Source: Methylotuvimicrobium sp. KM2
GTDB taxonomy: Bacteria > Pseudomonadota > Gammaproteobacteria > Methylococcales > Methylomonadaceae
NCBI RefSeq assembly: GCF_038051925.1
Contig: NZ_CP150634.1
Location: forward strand, 4,534,300 to 4,598,299
Length of the DNA stretch: 64,000 bases
Direction of reading: 5' to 3'
Shown here: positions 1-8,477 of the stretch, piece after piece
How the letters are laid out: each line of letters starts with the position of its first letter
How positions within the stretch are numbered: the stretch's first letter is position 1
Notes under the pieces: generated by a model
Databases searched by the model: none
Told to the model about the DNA's origin: nothing
Seen by the model: the letters and a program-made list of their open reading frames with translations, nothing else
Made by a program: the position numbers and the translations under genes

Positions 1-638
1 TCATCGGCAGAAAGGCCGAGTCCTTCGGACATCAGTTGATAAGCTTCGCAAATGATTTGCATGTCGCCGTATTCAATGCCGTTATGGATCATTTTGACAT
101 AGTGGCCCGCGCCGCCATCGCCGACCCATTCACAGCAAGGCTGGCCGTCGACTTTTGCGCTGATCGCCTGCAATACCGGTTTAACGCGGTTCCAAGCATC
201 CGGGTGACCGCCGGGCATAATCGAAGGCCCGTGCCTTGCACCTTCCTCGCCGCCCGAAACGCCGGTGCCGATATAAAGCAAGCCTTTATCTTTTAGCACC
301 TTGGTGCGCCGGTCGGTGTCGGTAAATAGCGAATTGCCGCCGTCGATGATGATGTCGCCGGCATCGAGTAGCGGGGCTAGTTGTTCTATATAATGATCGA
401 CCACTGTTCCGGCTTTCACCATTAACATCACGATGCGCGGCTTTTCCAGTTTCTGCACGAGATCTTCGAGCGAGTCAGTTCCGACGATTTGGGTGCCCTT
501 GGCCGGCCCCGTGAGGAACTCGTCGGTCTTTTCTGTCGTGCGGTTGTAGACGGCTACCTTAAAACCATGATCATTGATGTTGAGAACTAAATTCTGGCCC
601 ATGACCGCCAGGCCGATTAAACCGATATTCGCTTTCAT
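1..638 (-). CDS. gnd: 6-phosphogluconate dehydrogenase, decarboxylating (3' part missing)
   Basis: Catalyses NADP(+)-dependent oxidative decarboxylation of 6-phosphogluconate to ribulose 5-phosphate in the cytosolic pentose phosphate pathway. The gene reads leftward from an ATG at 638-636 and runs off the left edge, so only about 212 N-terminal residues are visible, roughly the Rossmann domain plus the start of the helical domain. Seen: an N-terminal dinucleotide-binding stretch (GLIGLAVMGQNL, residues 6-17), the substrate-binding run GVSGGEEGARHGPS near residue 127, and VKMIHNGIEYGDMQ near 181 with the catalytic Lys and the His-Asn pair of the family. No frameshift in the visible part. The family assignment is secure; cofactor preference (NADP or NAD) is not decided by what is visible. 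Confidence 0.96.
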   Translation of the reverse strand, partial: MKANIGLIGLAVMGQNLVLNINDHGFKVAVYNRTTEKTDEFLTGPAKGTQIVGTDSLEDLVQKLEKPRIVMLMVKAGTVVDHYIEQLAPLLDAGDIIIDGGNSLFTDTDRRTKVLKDKGLLYIGTGVSGGEEGARHGPSIMPGGHPDAWNRVKPVLQAISAKVDGQPCCEWVGDGGAGHYVKMIHNGIEYGDMQIICEAYQLMSEGLGLSAD

Positions 639-835
639 ATTACGTGCTCCCAAAACCTGTTCTAAGTTTCATAGTAGCACGGGCGCGTTTTTTTGCACGG
701 CTACATTTAATGCTGACGAACCTTTTTATTAAACGGAGTCTGCCGAATTTGGACCGATTCCGGGTTGTCGGTATACTGAAACGCAAAGCCTTTGTTTTCA
801 TGAACCATCATTTCAAATCTATACGCATCGTAGAT

Positions 836-990
836 CAAAATTCGGCAGTCTAACCATGAATTTTACAAGATTGGCTAAACATTCCCGCTAACCTCTTGGG
901 CGAATGAAATCTCTATACAAACGCTCACAAATTATTGAATTAACTTCTTATGATTCATGATCTTCATGTTGAAATACTTTTTCTAAGATG
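836..990. repeat. Interspersed repeat, family C (CATGAAG repeat), copy 1
   Basis: The gene-free stretch 639-1141 holds this repeat and no credible gene. It opens with AATTCGGCAGTCTAACCATGAA and ends with TGAAATACTTTTTCTA. These match the ends of copies at 5317-5588, 34216-34328 and about 48921-49104. The inner part (888-987) matches 49002-49103 closely, including CTATACAAAC and TTATTGAATTAACTTC. A second short repeat follows at about 1040-1072 (CTGCCGAAATTTGAAGTG and flank), seen again near 45273-45304 and in reverse near 49928-49957. Boundaries are approximate. Confidence 0.6.
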
Positions 991-1141
991 ATGGAATTTA
1001 GGCGCTGGGCAGAAAAACCGAACACCCGGAACTTCCTAAGCACTGCCGAAATTTGAAGTGTGAAAGGTATACGAAAGGTATGATTGATTGAATCGACTTA
1101 AAATAGATGTCGATCGACAATAATAATTCTAGGAGAGCGCG

Positions 1142-1777
1142 ATGGAAAATACAGGTTATACAATGAAAGACGGGCGGCAGTGGTTTGTCGATGGTTGGAA
1201 GCTGTTTACTAAAAGCCCGCTGTTGCTGATTCTCGGCACCGTGATCTGGATTCTGCTGGAAGTCCTGCTAGCACTACTTCCAGTAATCGGTGAGATATTG
1301 GACGGTTTGATCTTTCCGGTGATGTATGGCGGATTTTTGTATGCCATTCGAGAAGCCGACGAACAGCGAAAGATGAAAATCAGCCATTTTTTCCAAGGCT
1401 TCATCGATTCGGCCAAGCTAAAACCTTTGTTGATTCTCGGTTTGTTAATGGTATTCTTCGAAATTATTGAAGCGGGATTAACGGTTACACTGGGACCTTT
1501 TACGGCACTGATACTAGCCGCGCCATTGGGTATCTTGGTCATTTCAGCGTTATTGTATTCAGTACCCCAAGTGATGTTCAGCGATAGCAAGCCAGTCGAT
1601 GCCATTAAAAGTAGTTATCTCAACTGCGGACGTCATATTTCGGCGATGATCACGGTTTATCTGTTCTTGATACTCTTTGCCCTGCTGTCTGTCGTTACGA
1701 TTGGTTTGGCGATGATTTTAATTATACCGGTAACGTTCTGCGCGCTTTATATCAGCTATAAAGCGATTTATCGATAG
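1142..1777 (+). CDS. Small integral membrane protein, BPSS1780-like family
   Basis: A 211-residue protein with no recognisable catalytic motif. Hydrophobic segments lie near residues 25-50, 54-70, 97-118, 122-142 and 170-205, so it is probably a polytopic inner-membrane protein. The composition and the opening pattern (short polar N-terminus, then GRQWFVDGWKLFTKSPLLL) resemble the uncharacterised BPSS1780-type membrane family of proteobacteria; I know no function for that family. The ATG at 1142 is supported by an AGGAGAG ribosome site 6-7 bases upstream. It stands alone between repeat-rich DNA and the outer-membrane barrel gene. Family name is from memory; membrane character is seen directly. 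Confidence 0.75.
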   Translation: MENTGYTMKDGRQWFVDGWKLFTKSPLLLILGTVIWILLEVLLALLPVIGEILDGLIFPVMYGGFLYAIREADEQRKMKISHFFQGFIDSAKLKPLLILGLLMVFFEIIEAGLTVTLGPFTALILAAPLGILVISALLYSVPQVMFSDSKPVDAIKSSYLNCGRHISAMITVYLFLILFALLSVVTIGLAMILIIPVTFCALYISYKAIYR

Positions 1778-1904
1778 CATAAAACCAGGTGTGTTTTTCG
1801 GCAATTCCCGGCGGAATATTGAGTCATGTTTCTGTTGGATATGGGCTAACCTTTATATCCTAAATTTCTGTACGAACTAGTGCGTGTTTTTTGGAGTATA
1901 TGAA

Positions 1905-3269
1905 ATGACTAGCTATGACCTGATCACTCGGCAACTCTACTCACTATCCATCACCCTGTTCGGATTGTTGTGCTTTAGTTCATCGGCTATGGCGCAGCAA
2001 TATGAAGCAGTCGCGTCAGATGCCGCTATTCAATCCGCTATTGAACAAGAACTCCCCCATCTGGACCGGGATTCGAAAAACTATAAAACTCCATTGGCCG
2101 GGGAAGGCTTCAAAACCGAGTTTCTCGGCGAAGAAATTATTGTCGATCCGCGTGACAGAACATCGGTCAATGCCTGGATGCTGGGTCTTCAATACAACAC
2201 GCCGGGCCCCGACGATCGGGACATTTTTCCGATTGGCAGCCTGTATTTTTGGCGACAGCCCGAACAAAGCAAGTTATTTTATGCGAACATTGCCGGGGCA
2301 TATAACGATTTGTTCTACGGCGAACAATTGCCCGATTGGGGCGAGTTTCAATATGCATTAGCATTTAGGAATTTTACGCCGCCGAGTGCGATGAGCGAAG
2401 TCGTCGACGGACGAAGCGTGCTCGATGAAGAAATGTATTGGGGCCGCTTGCAATGGGATATCGGTCTTGGCTATCGAACTCAAGTCGACCCCGGTTATAA
2501 CGACAATATCTTCATGGCCAATCTGTATTTCGAGCCGGGTTTTTTATATTTCAGCAAGGGCAGCGAAGCCGCCGATAATCTGTTCGCGCCCCGCGATACC
2601 GTTGAGCTCGGCTCACGCCTGGAAGTGAAATACGACGGGTTAAAACGGAATATATTGTGGCTGGCTCACGAAGGTTTTGCCGCCGGTGGAAACCTGGTCT
2701 ACGGCCACCGCGTGAATTGGCACGATTGGGGGCTTAACGGCAATCAATACCGCGCTAGCGATTCTCGGGATCATTTGAGATTCGACGCCTATGCGTTAGG
2801 CGCCACCGGCGTTCCGTTCATTGATAGCGATAGACACCGGCTATTAGGCTCCATCCATGGCGGTACGGGCGCCAATCTGGACCGATTTTCGGCGCAACGC
2901 ATCGGAGGCGGTGTCAACCCAATGGGTTGGGATTTTGCCTCGACTGCCATGCCCGTGCTCCCTGGCGCTTCGGTATGGGAATATTATCCCGAACACTATT
3001 TGATCGGTAATGCCGAATACCGCTGGGAGCCGATTTTTTTCAGTTATTTGAGCTTGCACGGAACTGCGGGCTGGTTGAATCCGGTACGCAATATCGGCGG
3101 CGAATTTAAGAGAGAAGAAACGTTTTATAGCGCGGTGGGCGGTCGGCTCGCGACCGGTTTTCTCGGTGAATCGATGTTGGTCGTAGATGTTACCCATAAT
3201 TTTAACGTACTAAGGGATGACGAACGTGGCGGAAGCGACATTACTTTCTTTGTGGTGAAGGAGTTTTAA
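1905..3269 (+). CDS. Outer-membrane beta-barrel protein, BamA/Omp85 C-terminal-barrel type
   Basis: Predicted exported outer-membrane barrel of 454 residues. The ATG at 1905 is preferred over the in-frame GTG at 1884 because TTGGAG lies 8 bases before it. The N-terminus is a signal peptide ending SSSAMA-QQYEA (cleavage near residue 31). The rest is rich in alternating aromatic/polar strands with glycine turns, and it ends in phenylalanine (VVKEF), the usual C-terminal signal for barrel insertion. The GSIHGGTGANLDRFSAQRIG stretch and the final third resemble the surface-antigen barrel of Omp85-like proteins, but no POTRA domains are present, so it is not BamA itself. Substrate and role are unknown. 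The hairpin at 3301-3320 may end its transcript. Confidence 0.7.
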   Translation: MTSYDLITRQLYSLSITLFGLLCFSSSAMAQQYEAVASDAAIQSAIEQELPHLDRDSKNYKTPLAGEGFKTEFLGEEIIVDPRDRTSVNAWMLGLQYNTPGPDDRDIFPIGSLYFWRQPEQSKLFYANIAGAYNDLFYGEQLPDWGEFQYALAFRNFTPPSAMSEVVDGRSVLDEEMYWGRLQWDIGLGYRTQVDPGYNDNIFMANLYFEPGFLYFSKGSEAADNLFAPRDTVELGSRLEVKYDGLKRNILWLAHEGFAAGGNLVYGHRVNWHDWGLNGNQYRASDSRDHLRFDAYALGATGVPFIDSDRHRLLGSIHGGTGANLDRFSAQRIGGGVNPMGWDFASTAMPVLPGASVWEYYPEHYLIGNAEYRWEPIFFSYLSLHGTAGWLNPVRNIGGEFKREETFYSAVGGRLATGFLGESMLVVDVTHNFNVLRDDERGGSDITFFVVKEF

Positions 3270-3300
3270 TTTGCCGTTACCTGAAAAATTGAGGCGCGGC

Positions 3301-3320
3301 GGCGGGTTTTTCAACCCGCC
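3301..3320 (+). terminator. Stem-loop after the barrel gene
   Basis: GGCGGGTT-tttc-AACCCGCC is a perfect 8-bp GC-rich stem with a 4-base loop, 31 bases after the stop codon at 3269. The T-run expected of an intrinsic terminator is weak (CAGCATGATTTTAA follows), so this is a possible terminator or mRNA-stabilising hairpin. Confidence 0.45.
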
Positions 3321-3538
3321 CAGCATGATTTTAACCCCATTTGCTTAATTCACTTCATACGAAGAAAGATGGGATTTTGACTGCTTGCCGACAGTCTATC
3401 GATGGAACTCAATCAGGTCTCGCCGTGTCGTAAACGAGAATCTTTAATGCGTAGTTAATAGGGCGAAAAACTGCGTAACACAATGAATAGCCCAATTTTT
3501 TATCTAGCCTTCATCAACAAAACTGAAAAAACTTACCC

Positions 3539-4525
3539 ATGAATAAATTAACCAGCATAGTGACAACCTTAATCATCGGACTGTCCCTCGGATTGGGCAG
3601 CGTCTCGGATGCCGAAGCCAAGCGGTTCGGCGGAGGCGGCTCGTTCGGCGGCAAATCCTCGTTCAGTAAACCGTATCAACGCTCTGCCTCACCGGCAAAA
3701 GCCGCACCAACACGGCAACAGCAACAAGCCCAGGCTCAAAACCAAGCAGCCAAGCAAAGACTCGCCAGTCGCGGCGGCTTGATGGGCATGCTCGGCGGCC
3801 TGGCTTTGGGCGGGTTGCTTGGCGCCATGTTGTTCGGCGGCGCCTTCGAAAACTTCAATTTCATGGATATTTTAGTCTTCGGCGGTATCGCGTTTTTACT
3901 CTATAAACTATTTGCCGCCCGAGCCAAAAATGCCGCGCGCCCGGTACCGGCTTATAGCCGCGACAGCTATGAACCGCAACAGCGCTCAACTTCCGCCTAT
4001 AGCGATTATGAAGCGCCGCAAGCTCAAACGCCATCGCGCGCCTCGATCGGTAATGCGGGTTTCAACACTGATCTCTTGTTTAAGAAAGGCCCTCAAGCCA
4101 ATAAAGATTCGGAGTTCGAGCCGGCTATCGAAAATCGCGAACTCATCTTGCCGGAAGGTTTCGATGAACATGCTTTCTTGAACGGCGCCGAAAATGCGTT
4201 TAGAGCTTTGCAAGCCGCTTGGGACGATCGCGATCTAGCCGAAATCAGAGGCTTGACTACCGACCGCGTGTTCGCCGAAATACAAGATCAACTCAAGGCC
4301 TCGACCGATGACAACCGAACCGAGGTCATCAGTGTTCAAGCCGAGTTGCTCGATGTGCGCGAATCCGGCAGCGAATTGGAAGCGACCGTATTGTTCGATT
4401 CCTTACTTCGCGAAGACATTTACGGACCGGAGCAAGCTGTACGCGAGGTCTGGCATTTCGTTAAGCCGAGAAATAGCCTGCAGCCGAAATGGTATTTGGA
4501 CGGCATTCAGCAAGTCGAAGAATAA
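3539..4525 (+). CDS. Tim44-like domain protein
   Basis: A 328-residue exported or membrane-attached protein. The N-terminus carries a signal-peptide-like segment (residues 5-27, ending SDAEAKRFGGGGSFGG), then a Gly/Ser/Gln-rich low-complexity linker (28-80). Two hydrophobic stretches follow (about 81-105 and 108-124, with GGLMGMLGGLALGGLLGAML). The C-terminal third (about 205-328) has the Tim44-like (NTF2-fold) pattern with ALQAAWDDRDLAEIRGLTTD and ends in KWYLDGIQQVEE. Bacterial relatives are annotated as predicted lipid-binding transport proteins; none is well characterised. It precedes an orphan response-regulator gene by 62 bases on the same strand; a strong hairpin lies between them. Confidence 0.85.
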   Translation: MNKLTSIVTTLIIGLSLGLGSVSDAEAKRFGGGGSFGGKSSFSKPYQRSASPAKAAPTRQQQQAQAQNQAAKQRLASRGGLMGMLGGLALGGLLGAMLFGGAFENFNFMDILVFGGIAFLLYKLFAARAKNAARPVPAYSRDSYEPQQRSTSAYSDYEAPQAQTPSRASIGNAGFNTDLLFKKGPQANKDSEFEPAIENRELILPEGFDEHAFLNGAENAFRALQAAWDDRDLAEIRGLTTDRVFAEIQDQLKASTDDNRTEVISVQAELLDVRESGSELEATVLFDSLLREDIYGPEQAVREVWHFVKPRNSLQPKWYLDGIQQVEE

Positions 4526-4543
4526 CCTTAAATCCAGCGATAC

Positions 4544-4572
4544 AAGGTTCGGCGGGGTCTCCGCCGAACCTT
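4544..4572 (+). terminator. Perfect 12-bp hairpin before the response regulator
   Basis: AAGGTTCGGCGG - GGTCT - CCGCCGAACCTT forms a perfect 12-bp stem. It lies 18 bases after the Tim44-like stop codon and ends 15 bases before the ATG at 4588. It lacks a T-tract (CGCACTTTCC follows). It could be a terminator separating the genes, or a leader structure limiting ribosome access to the response regulator. Confidence 0.5.
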
Positions 4573-4587
4573 CGCACTTTCCAAAAT

Positions 4588-5316
4588 ATGGACATTTCTC
4601 CAGCCAATCCTCAATATCAGCCGAGCCCGCGGAATGCCTCATTGCTGCTGGTCGAAGATCATAAGAACCTGGCTCAAGCGGTCGGGGCTTATCTTGAAAG
4701 CAGCGGCTTTACGATGGATTATGCCTACGACGGATTGTGCGCACTGCATCTTGCCGCAACGCAACGCTATGATGCAATCATTCTCGATATCACGCTACCC
4801 GGCGGCATCGACGGCTTAGAAATATGCCGGAGACTGCGTAAAGACGCGCGTTTGTCTACGCCGATATTAATATTGACGGCTCGCGATCAATTGCAAGACA
4901 AGCTGGAAGGATTTCAACGCGGCGCCGACGATTATTTGGTGAAACCGTTCGAAATGCCGGAGCTCGAAGCCCGCATCAATGCCTTGATCCGCCGCGAACG
5001 GGGCGAATTGGACGAGTCCGTTTATCAAATTCACGACTTGACGTTCAATACCAACACGATGCAGGTCATACGCCAGGGCCGTATTATTCAATTGTCGCCG
5101 ACATGTTTGCGAATACTGCGCATCTTGATGCGTGAATCGCCCAACCTCGTGACCCGCGAGCAATTGGAACAAGAACTCTGGGGAGAGCTGATTCCTGATA
5201 GCGACACGCTCCGAAGCCATTTATACAAACTCCGCAAAAAAATCGACAAGCCGTTCGATGTGCCCTTGCTCGAAACCCAATCGGGGATCGGTTATCGGTT
5301 GATCGCTCCGAATTAA
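4588..5316 (+). CDS. OmpR/PhoB-family response regulator, no adjacent kinase
   Basis: A 242-residue two-component transcription regulator. Residues about 17-130 are a receiver domain: acidic pocket LLLVEDH, phospho-acceptor Asp in AIILDITLPG, the Thr of ILILTARD and the Lys of DDYLVKPFE. Residues about 145-240 are a winged-helix DNA-binding domain (QLSPTCLRILRILMRES ... VTREQLEQELWG ... LRSHLYKLRKKID ... GIGYRLIAPN). The ATG at 4588 is chosen because an earlier in-frame ATG at 4489 lies inside the Tim44-like gene. No histidine kinase is adjacent. The only classical sensor kinase in the window is at 19906, at the end of the lipid operon, so the two may be partners; that is inference. Confidence 0.92.
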   Translation: MDISPANPQYQPSPRNASLLLVEDHKNLAQAVGAYLESSGFTMDYAYDGLCALHLAATQRYDAIILDITLPGGIDGLEICRRLRKDARLSTPILILTARDQLQDKLEGFQRGADDYLVKPFEMPELEARINALIRRERGELDESVYQIHDLTFNTNTMQVIRQGRIIQLSPTCLRILRILMRESPNLVTREQLEQELWGELIPDSDTLRSHLYKLRKKIDKPFDVPLLETQSGIGYRLIAPN

Positions 5317-5588
5317 CCTAGAAAAAGCATTTCACCATGAAGGGCATGAAGATAATGAAGGGAAGAGAATTGAGTGCAGGCTTCGCCTGCACTCCAGCGG
5401 CAATAATGATGACATAGGCTGTTAATGGTTAGTGACTCATTTAAATTGAAAACGCTGTATCTTCAAGACCTTCATGCTCTTCATGGTAAAAAAATAAATG
5501 ACATTTTTTGGAATCAGCACCCCGAGAAAGTTTAGATATTTTCTTGAAATACTTCATGCGCTTCATGGTTAAACTGCCTAATTTAGGA
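5317..5588. repeat. Family C repeat, copy 2, filling the gap after the response regulator
   Basis: The 5317-5619 gap is almost entirely this repeat. It starts directly after the stop codon with CCTAGAAAAAGCATTTCACC followed by ATGAAGGGCATGAAG. It ends at about 5540-5588 with CTTCATGGTTAAACTGCC and TAATTTAGG; the ends are imperfect inverted repeats. It contains a small hairpin GTGCAGGC-TTC-GCCTGCAC (about 5374-5392). The segment 5407-5470 (TGATGACATAGGCTGTTAA onward) occurs in reverse orientation at about 55240-55305. Confidence 0.65.
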
Positions 5589-5619
5589 ATAAGCGCTTTT
5601 GGAACGAACCCCCTGCTCG

Positions 5620-6399
5620 ATGAAACCACTGAAAGACCGCAATTTTGACCCGTTTGTCGAAAAATTCGAACAAAAAGTCTATGCCACGCCCAAAGGCGAT
5701 TGGCGGCTCAAGCTATTGAAGGAAGACCTCGACGAGTTTTACCGGGCAGTCGAGCCACTGACGATATGGGATGCCGGGTGCGGCTTTGCGCAAATAAGCC
5801 AATGGCTTGCCGGGCAAGGTCATCGACTGACGCTATGCGACGTCTCGGAAAAAATGTTGGCACGGGCGCGGCAGCACTTTTCCGAAGCCGGCCTGATCGC
5901 CGAATTTCATCATGAACCCGCGCAAACGCTCGCGGCCAAACTGCCCCCATTCGATTTGGTTTTATTTCATGCGGTAATCGAATGGCTCGGCGACCCGCTG
6001 CCGGTCTTGCAAATCATCATGGATAAGGTCAAGCCCGGCGGCTATTTGTCGCTGTTGTTCTATAACCGTAACGCGATGGTATATACCAATGCCTTGAAAG
6101 GCCATTGGCGCTGGAGAAACCTGCTTGACGATGCCTATCTCGGCAAAGGTAAAAAACTAACGCCGCCCAATCCTCAATATCCTCACGAAGTCATCGAGCG
6201 ATTGCAAAGCCAGGGATTTAGCATTACGGCGCATACCGGCATTCGCGTGTTTCACGATTATGTAACAAAAGACACTATGAACGGTAGCGATTCGGCCGAA
6301 TTGTTCGAATTGGAATACCGCTACTGCCGAATGCCGACCTACCGCGACATGGGGCGCTATATTCATCTATTGGCTCGTCGGCAAAGCGATAACGATTAA
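5620..6399 (+). CDS. cmoM: tRNA 5-carboxymethoxyuridine methyltransferase
   Basis: A 259-residue SAM-dependent methyltransferase that in characterised bacteria methylates 5-carboxymethoxyuridine at tRNA position 34 to its methyl ester. It closely follows the E. coli CmoM (formerly SmtA) pattern: KDRNFDPFVEKFEQKVYAT near the N-terminus, a SAM-binding motif WDAGCGFAQISQWLAGQGH (about 50-68), LILFHAV.EW-like FDLVLFHAVIEWLGDPL, and the signature HTGIRVFHDY near residue 208, with ELEYRYC and GRYIHLLAR at the end. The ATG at 5620 is chosen over an upstream TTG at 5599 because it gives the family's usual start. Its last four bases overlap the stop of the convergent channel gene. Confidence 0.93.
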   Translation: MKPLKDRNFDPFVEKFEQKVYATPKGDWRLKLLKEDLDEFYRAVEPLTIWDAGCGFAQISQWLAGQGHRLTLCDVSEKMLARARQHFSEAGLIAEFHHEPAQTLAAKLPPFDLVLFHAVIEWLGDPLPVLQIIMDKVKPGGYLSLLFYNRNAMVYTNALKGHWRWRNLLDDAYLGKGKKLTPPNPQYPHEVIERLQSQGFSITAHTGIRVFHDYVTKDTMNGSDSAELFELEYRYCRMPTYRDMGRYIHLLARRQSDND

Positions 6400-7640
6400 T
6401 TCCCTGTCGCTTTCAACAGCGCTTGCAAATCCTGGCCGCTCGGCATTTGATGGACGCGCAGGCCGAATTCCGGCACTACCGCTAATACATGGTCGAAAAT
6501 ATCGGCTTGAATACTTTCGTAATTGACCCAGCGCGTATCGTTGCTGAACGCATAGACCTGAATCGGCAGTCCGTGCGCATCGGGTTCCAATTGGCGCACC
6601 ATCAAAATCATCGCCTGATGAATACCGGGATGCGCCTTGAGATAGGCATTCAAATAGGCGCGGAACGTACCTAAATTAGTCAGCCGCCGGCCATTCGCAG
6701 GACAAGACAAATCGGCACGCTCCTCGGCATTGGCTTTGTCGATTTCGGCTAGTTTTCGTTCGATATAATCGGTCAGCAGCTTAGTTTTACGCAAACGAAC
6801 GATATCTTCTTCGGATAAAAACGCAACACTAGCGACATCGATTCGAATACTGCGCATGATGCGCCGGCCGCCGGATTCTTGCATGCCGCGCCAGTTTTTA
6901 AACGAATCGGATATCAAGGCGTAAGTCGGGATCGTGGTAATCGTTCGGTCCCAATTCTGCACCTTGACGGTAGTCAAGCCGATATCGATCACATCGCCGT
7001 CAGCTCCGTATTTAGGCATTTCCAGCCAGTCGCCGACGCTCAACATTTTGTTGGCCGAGAGTTGAATGCCGGCAGCCAAGCCCAATAATGAATCCTTAAA
7101 CACCAATAGCAGGACCGCCGTCATCGCGCCTAAACTGCTAAGCAAAATCACCGGCGATTTGTCGGTGATAATCGAAACAAATAAGATACAGGCAAAACCG
7201 GATGCAATCAGCTTTATACTTTGGAAGACGCCGCGCAAAGGCCAATGCCTTGCGACGCGGTATTGATGCGCCAAGTAAAGCAAGGTGTCGAGCAAGGAAA
7301 ATAAGCTTAAGAGCAGATAAAACAAGATCCACAATTTAGCGGTTAATTCGATGCCGGATAAAAACAATGATTCTTGGGCCAGCCATAGCTGCGCTTGCCA
7401 GCGGACCAACATGGCCTGAAATACGAAAGCAATGCGATTGAATAAATTTTGCTCGAATAAGGCGCGCTTCCAAACCCATTTGCTGCGGTAGGCCAGTTTT
7501 TCGACTAAACGCAGAAATACATAATGCAAGATGAGGTGGGTTAATATTGCAATAACAACGATGGCCGCCAGTGCGATTGCCACTTTGGCGCTAGGTTCCA
7601 GATTTAAGTCTTGCAGCCATTGTGTAGCCGTATCAAACAC
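6396..7640 (-). CDS. ybdG: Mechanosensitive channel, YbdG (MscS superfamily)
   Basis: An inner-membrane miniconductance mechanosensitive channel of 414 residues; E. coli YbdG is 415. Five hydrophobic segments occupy about residues 20-45, 55-75, 90-125, 140-165 and 170-190. The pore-lining helix/beta-domain junction reads VFKDSLLGLAAGIQLSANKM, then GDWLEMPKYGADGDVIDIGL and WDRTITTIPTYALISDSFKNW, which are characteristic of the YbdG subgroup. Its C-terminal FDHVLAVVPEFGLRVHQMPSG also fits. Expected role: release of solutes under mild hypo-osmotic stress. It is transcribed toward cmoM with a 4-base convergent overlap, so there is no room for a separate terminator. Confidence 0.94.
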   Translation of the reverse strand: MFDTATQWLQDLNLEPSAKVAIALAAIVVIAILTHLILHYVFLRLVEKLAYRSKWVWKRALFEQNLFNRIAFVFQAMLVRWQAQLWLAQESLFLSGIELTAKLWILFYLLLSLFSLLDTLLYLAHQYRVARHWPLRGVFQSIKLIASGFACILFVSIITDKSPVILLSSLGAMTAVLLLVFKDSLLGLAAGIQLSANKMLSVGDWLEMPKYGADGDVIDIGLTTVKVQNWDRTITTIPTYALISDSFKNWRGMQESGGRRIMRSIRIDVASVAFLSEEDIVRLRKTKLLTDYIERKLAEIDKANAEERADLSCPANGRRLTNLGTFRAYLNAYLKAHPGIHQAMILMVRQLEPDAHGLPIQVYAFSNDTRWVNYESIQADIFDHVLAVVPEFGLRVHQMPSGQDLQALLKATGN

Positions 7641-7850
7641 GAATAACTCCTATAATAATTTCATAAAAAACATATTCATTTTCAATAACCATAAAGCCGG
7701 TTAAAAATAATTTTCAGACTCAATTTCATTGACAATAAATAATGGTAACCTAATACAGCTCCATTTTTATATTGGCAGGTCAGAATATAAAAAAATTGTT
7801 GGGCTATTCAAAAAACTTATCGATTCCATAACTCGTCAAAGCAAATTAGA

Positions 7851-8432
7851 GTAACTATTCAGTCCCCCATCAATTATCGTTCCCATGCTCTGCGTGGGAA
7901 TGCCTGAGTACCGCTCCTGCGGTACGAGACGCTAGAGCGTCTCGTTCTGCATTCCCACGCCGGAGCGCTCTTCGTTATACATAAGTCAAAAATTACTCTT
8001 TTACAATCTTTCCTCGTTCCCACCGCTCCAGCGTGGGAATGCATACCGATCTTGCCCCGGCTGACAAGGTATGGGTTCCCACGGAGGACCGTGGGAACCA
8101 GAAAAAACTTGCTAAACAGAGGTTATCGTATACTTGAAAACGGTGCTGTTTGATAAATTTGCGGATATTGGATATCAGTGGCTCCGAGATCGCGATCTGG
8201 GGATCGCTCCCACAGAGCATCCAGCCCCTTGTGGGAGCGACGCCTTCGTCGCGATTTCGAAGCCGGTTACGTTAAGCAACAATAAAGGGTATCGAGGTCA
8301 CATTCGCCAAGACTTCATGCCAAAGCAGAGTTTGCGAGACGGGTTTCTCAAACAGAGTTTGGGAAACAGCGTAAGATGTGTATAACGATGAGCGCCGGAG
8401 CGTGGGAACGTTAGGGGGGTGTGAATAATTAC
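7851..8432. mobile_element. IS66-like MITE, copy 1 (582 bp, no transposase)
   Basis: The left end GTAACTATTCAGTCCCCC (7851) is an imperfect inverted match to the right end GGGGGTGTGAATAATTAC (8432). The 8-bp sequence AAATTAGA flanks both sides (7843-7850 and 8433-8440), a target-site duplication. The inside holds several hairpins: GTGGGAA arms, GAGACGCT-AGAGCGTCTC, and the core GGATCGCTCCCACAGAGC...TTGTGGGAGCGACGCC. It encodes no protein. GTAA ends with 8-bp duplications are the hallmark of the IS66 family, so an IS66 transposase acting in trans is inferred. Copies 2 and 3 are at 48849-49405 and 56749-57175. The rest of the 7641-8477 gap shows nothing else except the upstream region of the channel gene. 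Confidence 0.8.
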
Positions 8433-8477
8433 AAATTAGATGCTGTAGACTTGAGCCGCAGGGGCATAACCGATTGT

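Noticed and set aside
36..296. Open frame antisense to the gnd gene
   Set aside because: It lies wholly opposite well-conserved 6-phosphogluconate dehydrogenase codons and has no recognisable motif or ribosome site.
7860..8410. CRISPR-like array
   Set aside because: The short repeated pieces are palindromic arms at irregular spacing inside a MITE, not regular direct repeats with unique spacers, and no cas genes are present.
8421..8477. Longer N-terminus for the unknown secreted protein starting at GTG 8421
   Set aside because: These codons are the inverted end and target duplication of a MITE, and the extension would bury the signal peptide.
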